This document shows positions 23,042 to 33,495 of a stretch of 64,000 nt of DNA, piece after piece. The DNA is from Neolentinus lepideus HHB14362 ss-1 (Eukaryota > Basidiomycota > Agaricomycetes > Gloeophyllales > Gloeophyllaceae): assembly GCA_001632425.1 (NCBI GenBank), contig KV425604.1:156982-220981 (forward strand). The letters run 5' to 3'. The position numbers and the translations under genes were made by a program. Numbering within the stretch: position 1 is the stretch's first letter; each line of letters starts with the position of its first letter. The notes under the pieces were generated by a model. It did no database searches. It was not told where the DNA came from and was given only the letters and a program-made list of their open reading frames with translations.

Positions 23042-23507
23042 TCTGTTCAGCATTATTGTCATCTTGCAAGTGTGTACCATGCTGTGTATTCACCGTTTTC
23101 ATATGCTAATAAAATCTCAAGTCTACAGCATTTGTTTATTTCCTAGTATCATTCTGTTTGTAGCATTCTCACTCCGCATTCGCATTTCGCCTCATTTCGT
23201 AATTCGTCATTGCTCTGCATCGTGTCAATGTTATGTATCAGTTGGTCCGGTAATCACCATCATATCACTTTCATGTAGGTTTCCAGGCTGTACTTTTCTA
23301 GACGTCCGCGCAATTTACTTGGACATATGCCCTCGTTGATGACGACTGTGTGGAGCAGGACAGCCCTTCCAAGTCTCCAAACGCTATAATTCACAGGAAC
23401 ACGATCCTGCTAAGGTTAATAGTCATAGATTATGTCATATCTCAGGCCCAGGGCTGGAATAGCAATAAGTAGGATATCGCACCAAGACATTGCACGACGA
23501 GCAGGTC
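23042..23507. other. Intergenic region between convergent genes
   Basis: This T-rich spacer lies between the 3' ends of the orphan gene and the frataxin gene. No coding signal was seen. Confidence 0.5.
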
Positions 23508-24292
23508 CTATGCCCTCAGTTTGGAAACCTCTCGGATGCCAAGATCAATTTCGCGCCCAAAGACTTTGCTGAGTTCTTCATTCAGCACTTCTCCCATAGC
23601 ACATCCATCTCGGCTGTAAACCCAGTCGTCCCTCTCCCCGCTGGACCCGTCCTTGGCGTAGTCGTAGCGCTTTGGCCCGCTTACCAGAGATACCGTGAGT
23701 ACAAGCTGGAGGGATCGAGTGATAAAATGCCGACCTAAATGGTGATGATAACCATATTTGCTTATTCGGAGGTTGTTTATTGATGACATACGTCCCGTGC
23801 GGGCCCAGCTTGAGCGTCAGCACTCCGCTCTGGAAGCACCTAGGCTTGAGTCGGGATATGGAATGGATATTCATTGTAACACGCACGCTATATTCCACTT
23901 CGTAGTCGGGATCCCCAGCTTCGTCCAGGAGGTTTTCCAGCCGATCGAGCAGCTCCTCCATAGTCGTCTCGGCCAATGTATCGTATTTTGACTGCGAAAG
24001 CCATCCGCTACTGCAAGTTACATCCGAGCGTCGCAGCAAAGACGGTTATTATACGCAGATCTGGACATCGATATCCTCTTGCCATTCTCCCAGAGACGAG
24101 AGGGATTCCTTACCTCGTGCTGACCTGTGGGGGAGGTGTAGCATAGTGCCTTCGCGATGCAGGAGTCGTGGATCCTGGTCGTAGCACCGCTTGATGGATT
24201 CGGTAGGCGTATATTCCTGATGTTGTCCGCAGAATGTGCGGTAGACGACGCGCTAGATTTCGTGGAAACATTATTGAAGCTCGAGCAGACAT
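23508..24292 (-). CDS. YFH1: Frataxin, mitochondrial iron-sulfur assembly factor
   Basis: Activates cysteine desulfurase and supports Fe-S cluster assembly in the mitochondrial matrix. Exon 1 (start ATG 24290-24292) encodes an Arg-rich presequence (MFPRNLARRLPHILRTTSGI). Exon 2 gives YDTLAETTMEELLDRLENLL with the acidic DPDYEVEYS. Exon 3 gives SGVLTLKLGPHGTYVINKQP and PNKQIWLSSPF, the core sheet of the fold. The last exon gives SGPKRYDYAKDG, DDWVYSRDG and a C-terminal helix. The intron 24011-24113 and two shorter ones have consistent phases. All conserved blocks are present and unbroken. A mitochondrial rhodanese lies just upstream on the same strand. Confidence 0.93.
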
Positions 24293-24665
24293 GGCAGTTG
24301 TGTGCGAGGTAAGAAGTCCCACGACCGAACGTGGTCAGGGTTGCTCATGTCTCAGACGAATGGTGTAATATGAGCTTATATCAAAAGTATATGTAAATAA
24401 TTGATTGCGAGAACTCGAGTTACTACGTATCTAGAAGTACATCGACAAACGTTTCGATCAAATTCGGACAGTTCCGACGAGGTCAATTCTAGAGAATCGA
24501 ATTGATGCCTTTCGACAACTTGGTATTCATTGATTTGACTGGAGTCCATATAATCTTCTGGACAGTGACAACCAACGAATCTACTTTCACAATCACCCGC
24601 ACACCGAGAGCTCCAAGGGCCCATGCTTAATTGAGTGCACTGAACCCCAAGTAACATGAAGCATT

Positions 24666-25318
24666 TTACGAAGCACCCTTGATCCCTTCCCGAGCAGTCC
24701 AGTCCAACCAGGATCCTTCGTAGTTGAAAATGCTGAATGATTGTCAGTGTCACCTATACGTACTGCAATGAAACGCGGTGAACTCTCACTTTGTGTATCC
24801 GTTTCGTTTGGCGACGTCCGCAGCCGACGCGCTCCTCTTCCCGCTTCGGCAGTAGAAGATGACCTCTTGGTCTCTCTTCGGCTTCTCAAACCCGTACTTC
24901 TCTTTGAAAGTTTCAGGATCGAGACGGATGTCGTTGGCGATAACGGACAGAGGGATGTTGACAGAGGAAGGTATTGAGCCTTGAGTCACTTCATTGGGTT
25001 CCCGGACGTCAATCAGGTATGACTCCTGGCAGAGACTTCAGAAAGCAGCCGAAGTACATAGCAAGCTGGGACACGCACGAGGCTAGGCTGCTCGGTCTTT
25101 GGTTTGACTTGTTCGTAAGTGAGGACGGGTGCATTCCAGTCTTTCTGAAGCTTATCCCGCTCCTCGAGAACGGGTTTGAGAGGATTATCAGACTTGTACC
25201 GGACAGAGTGGGTGATTCCCAGTCGAGCTCGGGACTGGATGACTGTGGAACGCGGGACTGTTCTGGCGCATCGCACTGCGGCAATACGAAGCATAGTGAA
25301 TGTATTCTGATAGACCAT
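24666..25318 (-). CDS. Mitochondrial single-domain rhodanese (sulfurtransferase)
   Basis: Predicted thiosulfate-type sulfurtransferase of about 170 residues. The N-terminus (MLRIAAVRCARTVPRSTVIQ) is mitochondrial-like; ATGs at 25318 and 25294 are both possible and the longer is used. Splicing near 25080 joins PKTEQPSL to ESYLIDVREPNEVTQG. The rhodanese core follows: NIPLSVIANDIRLDPETF, KYGFEKPKRDQEVIFYCRSG (catalytic Cys in YCRSGKRS) and SAADVAKRNGYTK. A further intron gives the characteristic end IFNYEGSWLDWTAREG, with stop at 24666-24668. It resembles yeast Rdl2-type proteins. Placement 374 bp upstream of frataxin on the same strand fits mitochondrial sulfur metabolism, but a functional link is only inferred. 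Confidence 0.88.
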
Positions 25319-26956
25319 GATATACAAGCAACGACGCCACAAATGTTTCGACAATATTGTGGATGACGAATGGTGGCGAAATACATAAGGGTGCCCAGGG
25401 TGCTGGAATCTGTTCGGGTCCTGAGACCTTTATTGCGATTGGCTGGCCGTTGATCCTGTGTCGTGGGCGGAAATGCCGCAGGGCTTGCAACCACATCAGC
25501 TCTTGTTGCACGTCCCTCTCAGGGCTGTTGACTCCTTCACCGACCTCTACTGAACGACCTGCTCGACATCCAATACTATCTTCACTGATGGTGTCTTTTC
25601 TGTCTTCGACGACCTTGCCTGGGAAGCTCAGAATGAGGTGGTGGGAGCGCAGTTCTCAACAAACCACCTCAGTCACCTGGTCCCATTCATTCTCAACGAT
25701 TCCTCGGTGATAGCAGCGATATGAAGCCATCGAAACATGTTCTAATGTTCCTGTTGGTCTTCCTCTGTCCATAACCGTCAGCCCATGGGAATGTGCATCT
25801 GGTCGCCTTGCGGATTACTCAGCACATGCGTTTACCAAACGCCGTCTCTACCTTGCTGCTCAGTCTCGTTACCTTCGGACAAGCAGGACGCTGGAGACAA
25901 GGCTAACTCCTGCCGCCGAAACGACCCTGCGTGCCCCAAGGGATGCCCAAAGCTCTCAGTTTGGCGGAATCGCCGCTGCCTATAAGAACTGACCTTCTCT
26001 ATCGCAAATACCACTCTCGCTTTCATTACTTCATATGACCTCCATCAAGTCTGATTTTCTTCATGCTCCCCTCTATCAGTGTCATCTCGAACTCGACGGT
26101 CTGACAATGCGAGAGCGTAGTTCTCAGTAGCAGAGTCAATCGTTCTAGGACCAGTCCAATCAACGAACCTTCTCGTGGTGGTGCGGCTACTTTCTGACAT
26201 GCAAGGATCAAGCACCGTCTTTGTGATTTATACGCTCTAGGCGGCAGTTTTACTCGGTGGCTCTTTGCTTATTCTTGGAACTTGCTCAGCACCTTACCGT
26301 CAGTGATTCTGCTAAAAATGCTCTCCTCCTTTACTGGCGTCTCGGCAATACCTCTATCTTCCTCCTGCAGACCGTTCCGTCTAATCTTGACAATTACCGC
26401 AACCAGATAGGCTGGACAGTGCAGGTGAGAGCGTAGTTCTCCGCAACCGAATCTGTCCAGCGTTATTGGCCCATATCGTATATCAACTGGGGGCAGCAAG
26501 TGTGTCCCTTCCCCAGGAATGCCCGTGAACCCGAAGTAGTATGACTGGGAGGTTCACTCTATAATCCTAGGCTGATGGGTAGGGAGATGGTGGCAGTCGA
26601 CGTCAATGGCATGCACTACAGTACTTGAACCGGATATCCCGCTAACACTGGTGGAAATTAACAGATGCTTGCCATACCACCCAGACGTCATAGCTACTGA
26701 CGCCGATATCTAAACTCTCAGTGTTCGGGTCACCTTTCGAGACTATGATTCCGAGAAGTCCACATGAGGGCAAGGCCGCTTCTCGGCTTTTGCCGTAGGC
26801 ATATCGCTAAAATTAGCTGACCCCAAGTGCCATCACAACCCTGCTCAATCCACTTTCGCTTCTCCCTCTTAATCCAGGCGTTGCGATTCCTTATCTCTTT
26901 TGTCCTTTCCTTCAACCAAGTCGAGGTCGTATAGCTGCAGCGTCGATACTCACGTT
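25319..26956. other. Gene-poor spacer upstream of the copper transporter
   Basis: No intact gene is supported here. The segment holds the promoter of the rhodanese gene, a decayed repeated coding-like sequence (described separately) and the promoter of the Ctr gene nearest 26,957. Confidence 0.5.
25550..26520. pseudogene. Three diverged copies of a decayed coding-like segment
   Basis: A core motif recurs at about 25645-25660 (gggagcgcagttctc), 26111-26125 and 26427-26441 (both gagagcgtagttctc). On the + strand the copies read VGAQFSTN, ARA*FSVAES and VRA*FSATES, so a CAG codon in copy 1 is TAG in copies 2 and 3. Upstream of each core is a second shared motif: SNTIFTDG, ANTTLAFIT and GNTSIFLLQ. 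Copy 3 also has a protein-like stretch, LTVSDSAKNALLLYWRLGN. The minus strand also conserves ENYAL/ENCAP, so the original coding strand is not certain. No start codon and intact frame span any copy. Interpreted as relics of a duplicated unknown gene. Confidence 0.35.
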
Positions 26957-27649
26957 ATGGATATGGGCTCTTCTTCGAATACCTCCGTCATGGTCACGAT
27001 GACCCCTTGGCTACACTTCGCAGCGGGGGACAACCTCATCTTTGAGGCATGGCACCCCGACTCGAAAGGTGCCATAGCTGGGGCATCCATTGCTCTCGTA
27101 GTGTTCTCTATACTCGAGCGATGGGTTGCAGCCTTCCGCGCTGTTATGGAGGCACGTTGGCGGATCGAGTAAGTGTTTCATGCACATGTCCTGGTTTCTC
27201 TGAGTGACCTCCACAATTCAGGGCCCGGACAATGTTAACTAAGGGTGCGGACGTTATTCCGCTCGAGTCTTCATGCCATACGGCGAGCGATAGCAAATCG
27301 GACGAAGGCGAGATCGGAGTCGAGTTGCGCTATCGCCCCGACGCTCCTCCTTCTCAAGAGAAGGTCTCTGCAAAAAATGAGAGACCGCACACCCGCGTTT
27401 TCGCCCCGTTTATTCCAGTGCACGATCTATCGCGGGGAGCTTTATTTGCGCTGCAGGCTCTTATGGGCTACGTTCTCATGTTGGCTGTTATGTGAGTATG
27501 GAGACTACTTTTTTGAGTGGTGAGACTGAGTAGGCCATCATTCTTCTAGGACGTTTCAGGCGGCATACATCATTTCTATCATTGGCGGCTTGGGGATCGG
27601 AGAGGCGTTATTCGGGAGGATGGGATCAGCGCTCCGAACCGTGCATTGA
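26957..27649 (+). CDS. Ctr family high-affinity copper transporter
   Basis: Imports Cu(I) across the plasma or vacuolar membrane as a trimer. The protein of about 190 residues starts MDMGSSSN, with extracellular Met residues, then TPWLHFAAGDNLIFEAWHP leading into TM1 (GAIAGASIALVVFSILERWV). A cytoplasmic loop of about 85 residues follows. TM2 is GYVLMLAVMTFQAAYIISII, containing the copper-selective M-x3-M motif (MLAVM), and TM3 has the G-x3-G motif (GGLGIGEALFG). Introns 27169-27221 and 27492-27549 both have consensus edges and restore the reading. Stop TGA at 27647-27649. The next gene, 446 bp downstream on the same strand, is a BIM1-like copper protein. The start at 26957 is the first ATG in frame. 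Confidence 0.9.
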
Positions 27650-28095
27650 ATGATTGCTATGCTTGAGACAAATGATTTATTACGATTCCCCAACCATTGC
27701 GAATGCTATGTATCACGATTTGTGTACTTGTGGAGACGAGTATGTAACCGGAATTGATTTGTCCATACTTGCGAAAGAATCCTAGTCTCGATGGGTCGTC
27801 GCTGGACAGACTCCTTGTACCTTTCCCCTGTCCTGTGAGGTATCCCTACTGCCGAATGGGCGCCGATGTCGGTTGAAACGTTGAAGTGTGATTCTTGAGG
27901 CAATAGCTGCCACCTTCCGTGCCCAGCTAAGCGCCGAGCCAAAGTCATGACAACAATGGTGAAAAAGTTTTTCACCTGTGGCTGAAGGTCCTTAATTGCT
28001 CGTATAAATTGCTGCATACAAGACTTCGAAGGTCAGTCTGAGTCCACCTAAAACACAGGCACTTTGGTCACTCAAAACGACTCCGAGATAACGAC
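27650..28095. other. Spacer between the Ctr and BIM1-like genes
   Basis: This holds the 3' UTR of the transporter and the promoter of the BIM1-like gene, including a TATA-like element at 28003. I did not find an exact copy of the yeast Mac1 copper element (TTTGCTCA). Confidence 0.45.
28003..28010 (+). promoter_or_regulatory. TATA-like element of the BIM1-like gene
   Basis: The sequence tataaatt lies 86 bp upstream of the start codon at 28096, a plausible distance for a fungal TATA box. Confidence 0.4.
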
Positions 28096-28949
28096 ATGCG
28101 TTTTACGGCAGCCTTGATTTTTTCTGGCCTTGCTGCTGTGGTCAGCGCCCACTTCCAGCTGCAATACCCCGCACCCAGAGGGCCATTCGTCGAGGATAGC
28201 GAGCCTACGTTCTGTGGTATGTGTTCCTTAACTAGCATAATACTTTTCATCGATGCTCACAATTTGTCGCTCTCTAATAGACGGGTATAATAATGCTGTG
28301 AGCAACCGGACGACGTTCCCCCTGACAAACGGTGTCATTGAGCTCAACAGTGAACATCCTTCGTGGACTAGTACGTTATGCATTATTATAATGGCACGAA
28401 CTCTATCTCAGTGAGCCCCTAATCGCCAACAGTCGGCGTTATCATCTCTACGGCACAAAATCCTACCGCTCAGGACAACTTCACCACCCCCAGCAACTCG
28501 AGCGCGTTTCAGTATGTCATGGAATACAACAGGCAGAGTGGAGAGGGTCTCTACTGTCTTCCCCTCGACATCGAGGCTGCTGGAGTTAGCGGTATCCAGG
28601 ATGGCAGTAATGTTACCATTGAAATTATTTTCGATGGCGGTGACGGCACATTGTACCAGGTTGGTGGATCGAAGTCATTGTTTGTAACCTTCGCTAACCC
28701 TCTGTTCCATCTCAACAGTGCGCGGACCTGACGCTGTCGAGTAGCGTGTCCGTGCCGTCCAATGCCACTTCTAGTTGCACGAACGCGACGAACGTTCCCA
28801 TCGGTACCTCTACGAGTGCATCCTCCACTGCATCTTCAACGGCTCCTGCGAGCTCGGGCTCGAGCAGCGCAGCGTTGTCCATTACGATGCCCATGGGACT
28901 GTCAGGATTGCTTGGTCTGGTCGGTGTGGCGGCGTTCGCAGCTTTATGA
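28096..28949 (+). CDS. BIM1-like (X325, LPMO-related) GPI-anchored copper-binding protein
   Basis: About 220 residues, secreted and probably GPI-anchored. The signal peptide ([18 protein letters not shown]) is followed directly by [11 protein letters not shown], so cleavage would leave an N-terminal His, as needed for a copper histidine brace. A second candidate ligand is in SEHPSWTIGVIIST. Cys pairs ([29 protein letters not shown]) and N-glycosylation sites are present. The C-terminus is a Ser/Thr/Ala-rich stalk followed by a hydrophobic tail ([17 protein letters not shown]). Introns are 28217-28280, 28371-28432 and about 28660-28719. In Cryptococcus, Bim1 works with Ctr1 in copper uptake under limitation; a similar role is inferred here from fold and neighbourhood. 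Confidence 0.85.
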
Positions 28950-29576
28950 GAAGGATATGAAATTACGGCAGAGATTATGTTATTACAGTAGGGATCTACA
29001 TTGTCCAATTGTATCTACGCGTCAAGTCAAATAGACTGTCGTCGAATCCTCGTCACTGGTCCTGTTCTCAAGTCAGAGTTCTCCGGTCCCGTCGAGAGCG
29101 AGTCTAGGCCACACCGGCCGGCCGGAGGCACTCATCGGCTTAGTCAGCAAGCGCGACCGACCGGCGGGTCGGGGTGCACAGCCGGGCGACTGGCGGTAGG
29201 TGCTTGATTTCTCTGCTAACGACTGGTAGCGTATTTTGTTGGCTACGACTTTGCCCTCTTGTCTTATACCACACCATTCTCTCCTTTCCGTTCTCCCAAA
29301 GTACCTTTTGACAAGAATTTTCATCAAGTGTCCTTGTTCTGTTCTGTTCTGTCTGTCGGTCTGTCTCAGTTGGCGCTCGCCAGCTTTTCTGGCTTTGCAC
29401 CTATACCTCCTGCTTCATCAATACCCTCGCATCTCCCATACCCTCATTATCCTGCAATATTGCCCTGCACAGTACACCATCTGTTTCCCTAAAATCGCCT
29501 CTGGAACGATATCTCTTGTATTAACTCCAACCGGGCGCTTCAGATCGGACAGGACAGCCAGCAGCCCCAACTCACC
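28950..29576. other. Intergenic region with CT-rich leader
   Basis: No gene seen. The part nearest the KH-protein start is strongly pyrimidine-rich and contains a short repeat of tctgt/gttct units at about 29334-29366, typical of a fungal promoter or 5' UTR. Confidence 0.5.
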
Positions 29577-32500
29577 ATGGATGCTTACACAACTTCCTTT
29601 CTCTACCCTCGCCGTTCGCGACACGTTCATTCCCCAGTAAACCCTTCTCTCGACTTCCCTTCATCTAACTCTTCTGCTGATGGATATTCGGCTGGGTTGC
29701 AAAATGGCGGTGGCATCCCCTTCCCTCCTCAGGACCCAGCCCAACTCGCAGCTTCTGCGTCAGAGTTTGAGGCACTTCAGAAGCTCCAGATGATAGTCAC
29801 CACCATGCACGGCTGTCACCTCTCGTACGACTTGGCCAACAACGGGGCGGACTGGAATTTTTTGATTTCGGGAGCATATCAACAAGTTATGATGGCTCGT
29901 GGCCTTGTTTTGAAAGAGTGTCCTTCACAGGTGCGCCCATTGATATTTACTTGGTGCTGTGCTTGTCCTTGACGATAAGATACCTTTGTCCTAGACCCGT
30001 GCCAAAATAAAGGTGACACGTTCGGAGATTCTTGATGCGCCTGCTTCCAAAGCCCCGGCTCTGAAATCCGAGGTCAGGCAACGACTGGACGACATTGCCT
30101 CGCAGACACATGGGCACATTGCTGTCGTCAATAGCCCTTTCTCTCTGTCGACGCGCACTCCACCAGATGGCATCAGCAATAGTTCTGGTTGGTCGGGGTT
30201 GGAGACTGAGCGTGTTTGCGAGCTGGTCGTCACAGGAATGGGTGACTCCGTTGACCTAACCCGAGCGAGACTGCTCGTCATGCTTGATGAGCTGGTGCGT
30301 CATCGGTGCTCTTATCTTATCTGAAAGGTAGCTGACCTTGCCTGGCAGAGTGGCTTGCATTCGGAAGCTATCGAGATTGACCACAAGCTGCATGCCATAA
30401 TCGCTGGTCGCAAGCGCAGCGTCTTGCAGTCCATCCAAGAAGAGACTGCGACTAACATATATTTGCCTAATCCGCTCCAAGGACTTGTAGGCCCTGAGCA
30501 AGGGTATGGAACTGCTTCTACTGCTCCTGCAGGCTCTCCTGCTAGGTATAATAGCCCTAATGTCATATGGATTACTGGAGAGTTCTTTGGCGTGCAGAGA
30601 GCTAGGGATATGTTGCATCAAGTGTCTATGAACAAAGTGAGTGGCCAACCGTGTGCGGTTCTGAGGAAGTAGCGACTTAATCTTTGTTTCCTAGAGCAAG
30701 GCGATTCTGTCTCGCGACAGTGCTATCTTGCCCCGAAAACTGGATTGGATGTTGGTCGAGCGTGCGGACGATCTTAGAAGTATCATGCACGACAATGGCA
30801 CCTTCATCCAGTTTCCACCGATCGGTACTTCCACCAGTGTGATTACTGTCTATGGAGACAACCGTGTCACCATCCAGAGGACCATTCGTTCCGTGATGCA
30901 ACTCGTAAGTGCTGATTCCCATGCCCATTCGTTTTTTATTCTAAACACTACTTTTTTTTAGGCCTGTCAGCATTATGTAGCGTCGTTCTGGCTACTTCCA
31001 TTACAGTTCAATGTCTTGCTACCACCTCCGGCACTTAACACAACCCAGATAGCCGCTTTGCTTACGCAGATCTCGTGCGCTACTGGTGCTGAGGCGGTGT
31101 TTAAGAGTATGTGTTTCGAGATGCACGGTCTCGAGCATGAAGTCCGTGCGGCTGTAAATACGATAATGGAGCTGGACATAGTCAAAGTACGTCGCTTCCC
31201 CCTCGTCTTATCATCGTATATGCAAATAACACGGTTTTCAGGCTTTCCACCATGAAATCCGCTTCCAGATTGAACTTGCAAACGAGCACCGCGAATTCAT
31301 TAGTGGGAAGAAGAACGGAAAGATTAACAAGATAATGCAGACGAGCAATGTCAAAATCAAGTTCGAGACATTTAACGATCACAACTTCCTCATTGACGTC
31401 GCCGGAAATGATGGATCTGTCCTTCAAGGTCTGACTCTTCTCCAAGAGGAGCTGCCGGCGGAGATCTCATTCCATGTACCCGAGTCCTACCACAAGCGCA
31501 TCATCGGTGTAGGTGGTCGCAGCATTCAGAGGATTATGAAGAAATTTGGTGTCTATGTTAAGTTTTCTAATGCCGAGGAGTTCGCTGCGCTGGGAGGATA
31601 CAATGACAACGAGGACAATGTTGTGGCGAGGACGCCTGCTAAGAACGCCATTAATCTTGAGAATCTCAAACAGGCTGTTATGGAATTGGTTAATCCAAAG
31701 GTACCGCTTCGCCGCTGAACTTTCCGTCCACTATACTAACCGTTGTACTTAGGACAAGGACTATATGAATGAGACCGTATCTATTCCTCGCCGATACCAT
31801 CGTACGCTTCTTGGAGAGAAAGCTATCTTTATCCATGACATCGAGGCGAAGACTAACTCTCAAGTCCGTTTCCCTGACAAAGAGACGGCGTCTGACCTGG
31901 TAACGATCTTCGGACCAGAGAGCCAGGTACAGATAGCGGCTACCATGCTCTTAGTATGTCTACGTTTTTTTTTTGAATGCTCTGGAAACGTCTGAAACAC
32001 TTCATCAGGATCATGTTCCTTTCGAAGCAGACATGGCTGTACCCGCTCACCCTGATCTACCCATGATTTGTGCATCACAAGACTTCGGTGCGTTCGCGGA
32101 ACGCATCAAGCGTGACTTCCAGGTCGTGGTGGTCCCCAACATCAAGACTCCTGGAGGAACTCCTGGTGATGTATCTGCGGAGTGCTCGTTTAAGTTCCGC
32201 TGCCAGCGCAGTAATGCCGACTTCCTGGTGACTGCAAGGGAGATGCTTGAACAGTTCTTGCTAAGCCACAATGTTCATGTCTATCCTTCTCCGACCTCGC
32301 ATACGCACAAGAGAGGTGACTCGTTTGCGGAAGCCTTCCCTCACTTCGATAGCAAACTGTTGTCGACGGCTAGGGTCAAGACTCGACACGGTGAGTTGTT
32401 TGTTTCAGCGGCACATGTGACATAAGCTGATGCAGTATTACAGACTCCACAGATCTCTCTCGTCCTTCCGAGAGTCTTGTTGAAAGACGTCTGAGACTCG

Positions 32501-33109
32501 CTAACTCCTCGCCGGACGTGAAGGCCCTCTTCAATAATCATAGCAACCAGCCTGCGTACATCTATAACCTTGAAGAGCACGAAGAGAGCTATGATCAACA
32601 TTCCAACTATACTTCAACTCCGTCTAATGACTACTGGACCCCATTGCCGCCTATTGTAAGTGATATTCACCCGCGTTATAATAATACTCTTGGTAACATA
32701 ACTATACTAGGGAACTGGTTACCACCATCGGTCGAGGCATTCTGAAGATGCGTTGAAGCGCGGTTCGGATTCCCTGTTGGAAGCGAAGCTGAAGGAACAG
32801 ATTACGAAGCCTCGGTCATTGACGAACCGCGCTCAATCTCTTGATCTCACGTACTCCTTATCCCGCATCACCGAATCATCTCCTCGCTTACCTCCTCCCG
32901 AGTCTCCAACCAATTCTACTGGGGGCACAGGCGCTAATTCAAGCCCCACTTCTACTACGGCGCCTTCCTTCCCGAGTGTCTACGGCCCTCCAATGACTAG
33001 ATCTGCTGTTGTTGGAGGCCCTTCACAGCCGCTCGCAGGTCCTAGTCATGGACTGGAACCAGACGGACTGGAAGAAGTAACGAGGGTCATTTCTAACCTG
33101 GGATTGTGA
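29577..33109 (+). CDS. Large multi-KH RNA-binding protein, Bicaudal-C-like
   Basis: About 980 residues in ten or more exons. The N-terminal part is Ser/Pro-rich, then there are several KH or KH-like domains. Recognisable cores are DHKLHAIIAGRKRSVLQSIQ (about 30380), HREFISGKKNGKINKIMQ (about 31290), SYHKRIIGVGGRSIQRIMKK (about 31490, with canonical I-I-G-x-G-G) and RYHRTLLGEKAIFIHDIEAK (about 31795). The C-terminal 250 residues are Ser/Pro/Asn-rich with an acidic patch. The domain layout resembles fungal KH proteins related to Bicaudal-C and vigilin. A cytoplasmic role in mRNA regulation is inferred. Stop TGA at 33107-33109. Introns carry clean GT/AG edges between well conserved exons. Confidence 0.82.
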
Positions 33110-33495
33110 GCCGGAGTCGAGGTGGTGCGTCATCTTTACCTCTGTGGGCAAAAATTCTGTACAATGCTAGATGGACAGCTTGTCTCTGTGCTAAACATTG
33201 TATTACAACGGACCTTATATTAGAACTCCTTCGATGTTGCCCCTGCTCCCCTCTCTAGTCTTATTATTTAGTCTCGCATTATCCCTCCATGAAATACGGT
33301 AGTCCGACATTCGTGCATTGTCATCTCGTCTGCATCTGTCCCTTCAATCTGTCTGGTTAATCATGTAATATAACAAATAAATTTCCTACACTAGCTGGCT
33401 GGCCATATCATTATGCTTGTTCTTTACATGGTGACTCGCAGGCGTTGTCCGTGGCGTGATGTTAAAGAATGACGTGACATCTACAACGTTTCCCA
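33110..33495. other. Intergenic region between convergent genes
   Basis: AT-rich spacer between the 3' ends of the KH-protein gene and the V-ATPase subunit gene. No gene seen. Confidence 0.5.

Noticed and set aside
25785..25985. 66-codon cysteine-rich + strand frame, considered as a copper metallothionein near the Ctr gene
   Set aside because: Cys residues lack the C-x-C pattern of copper metallothioneins, and the overlapping frame of the decayed segment explains the sequence equally well.
26269..26499. Minus-strand frame in the third copy of the decayed segment
   Set aside because: It starts at a non-ATG codon, has no recognised motif and conflicts with a more protein-like + strand reading.
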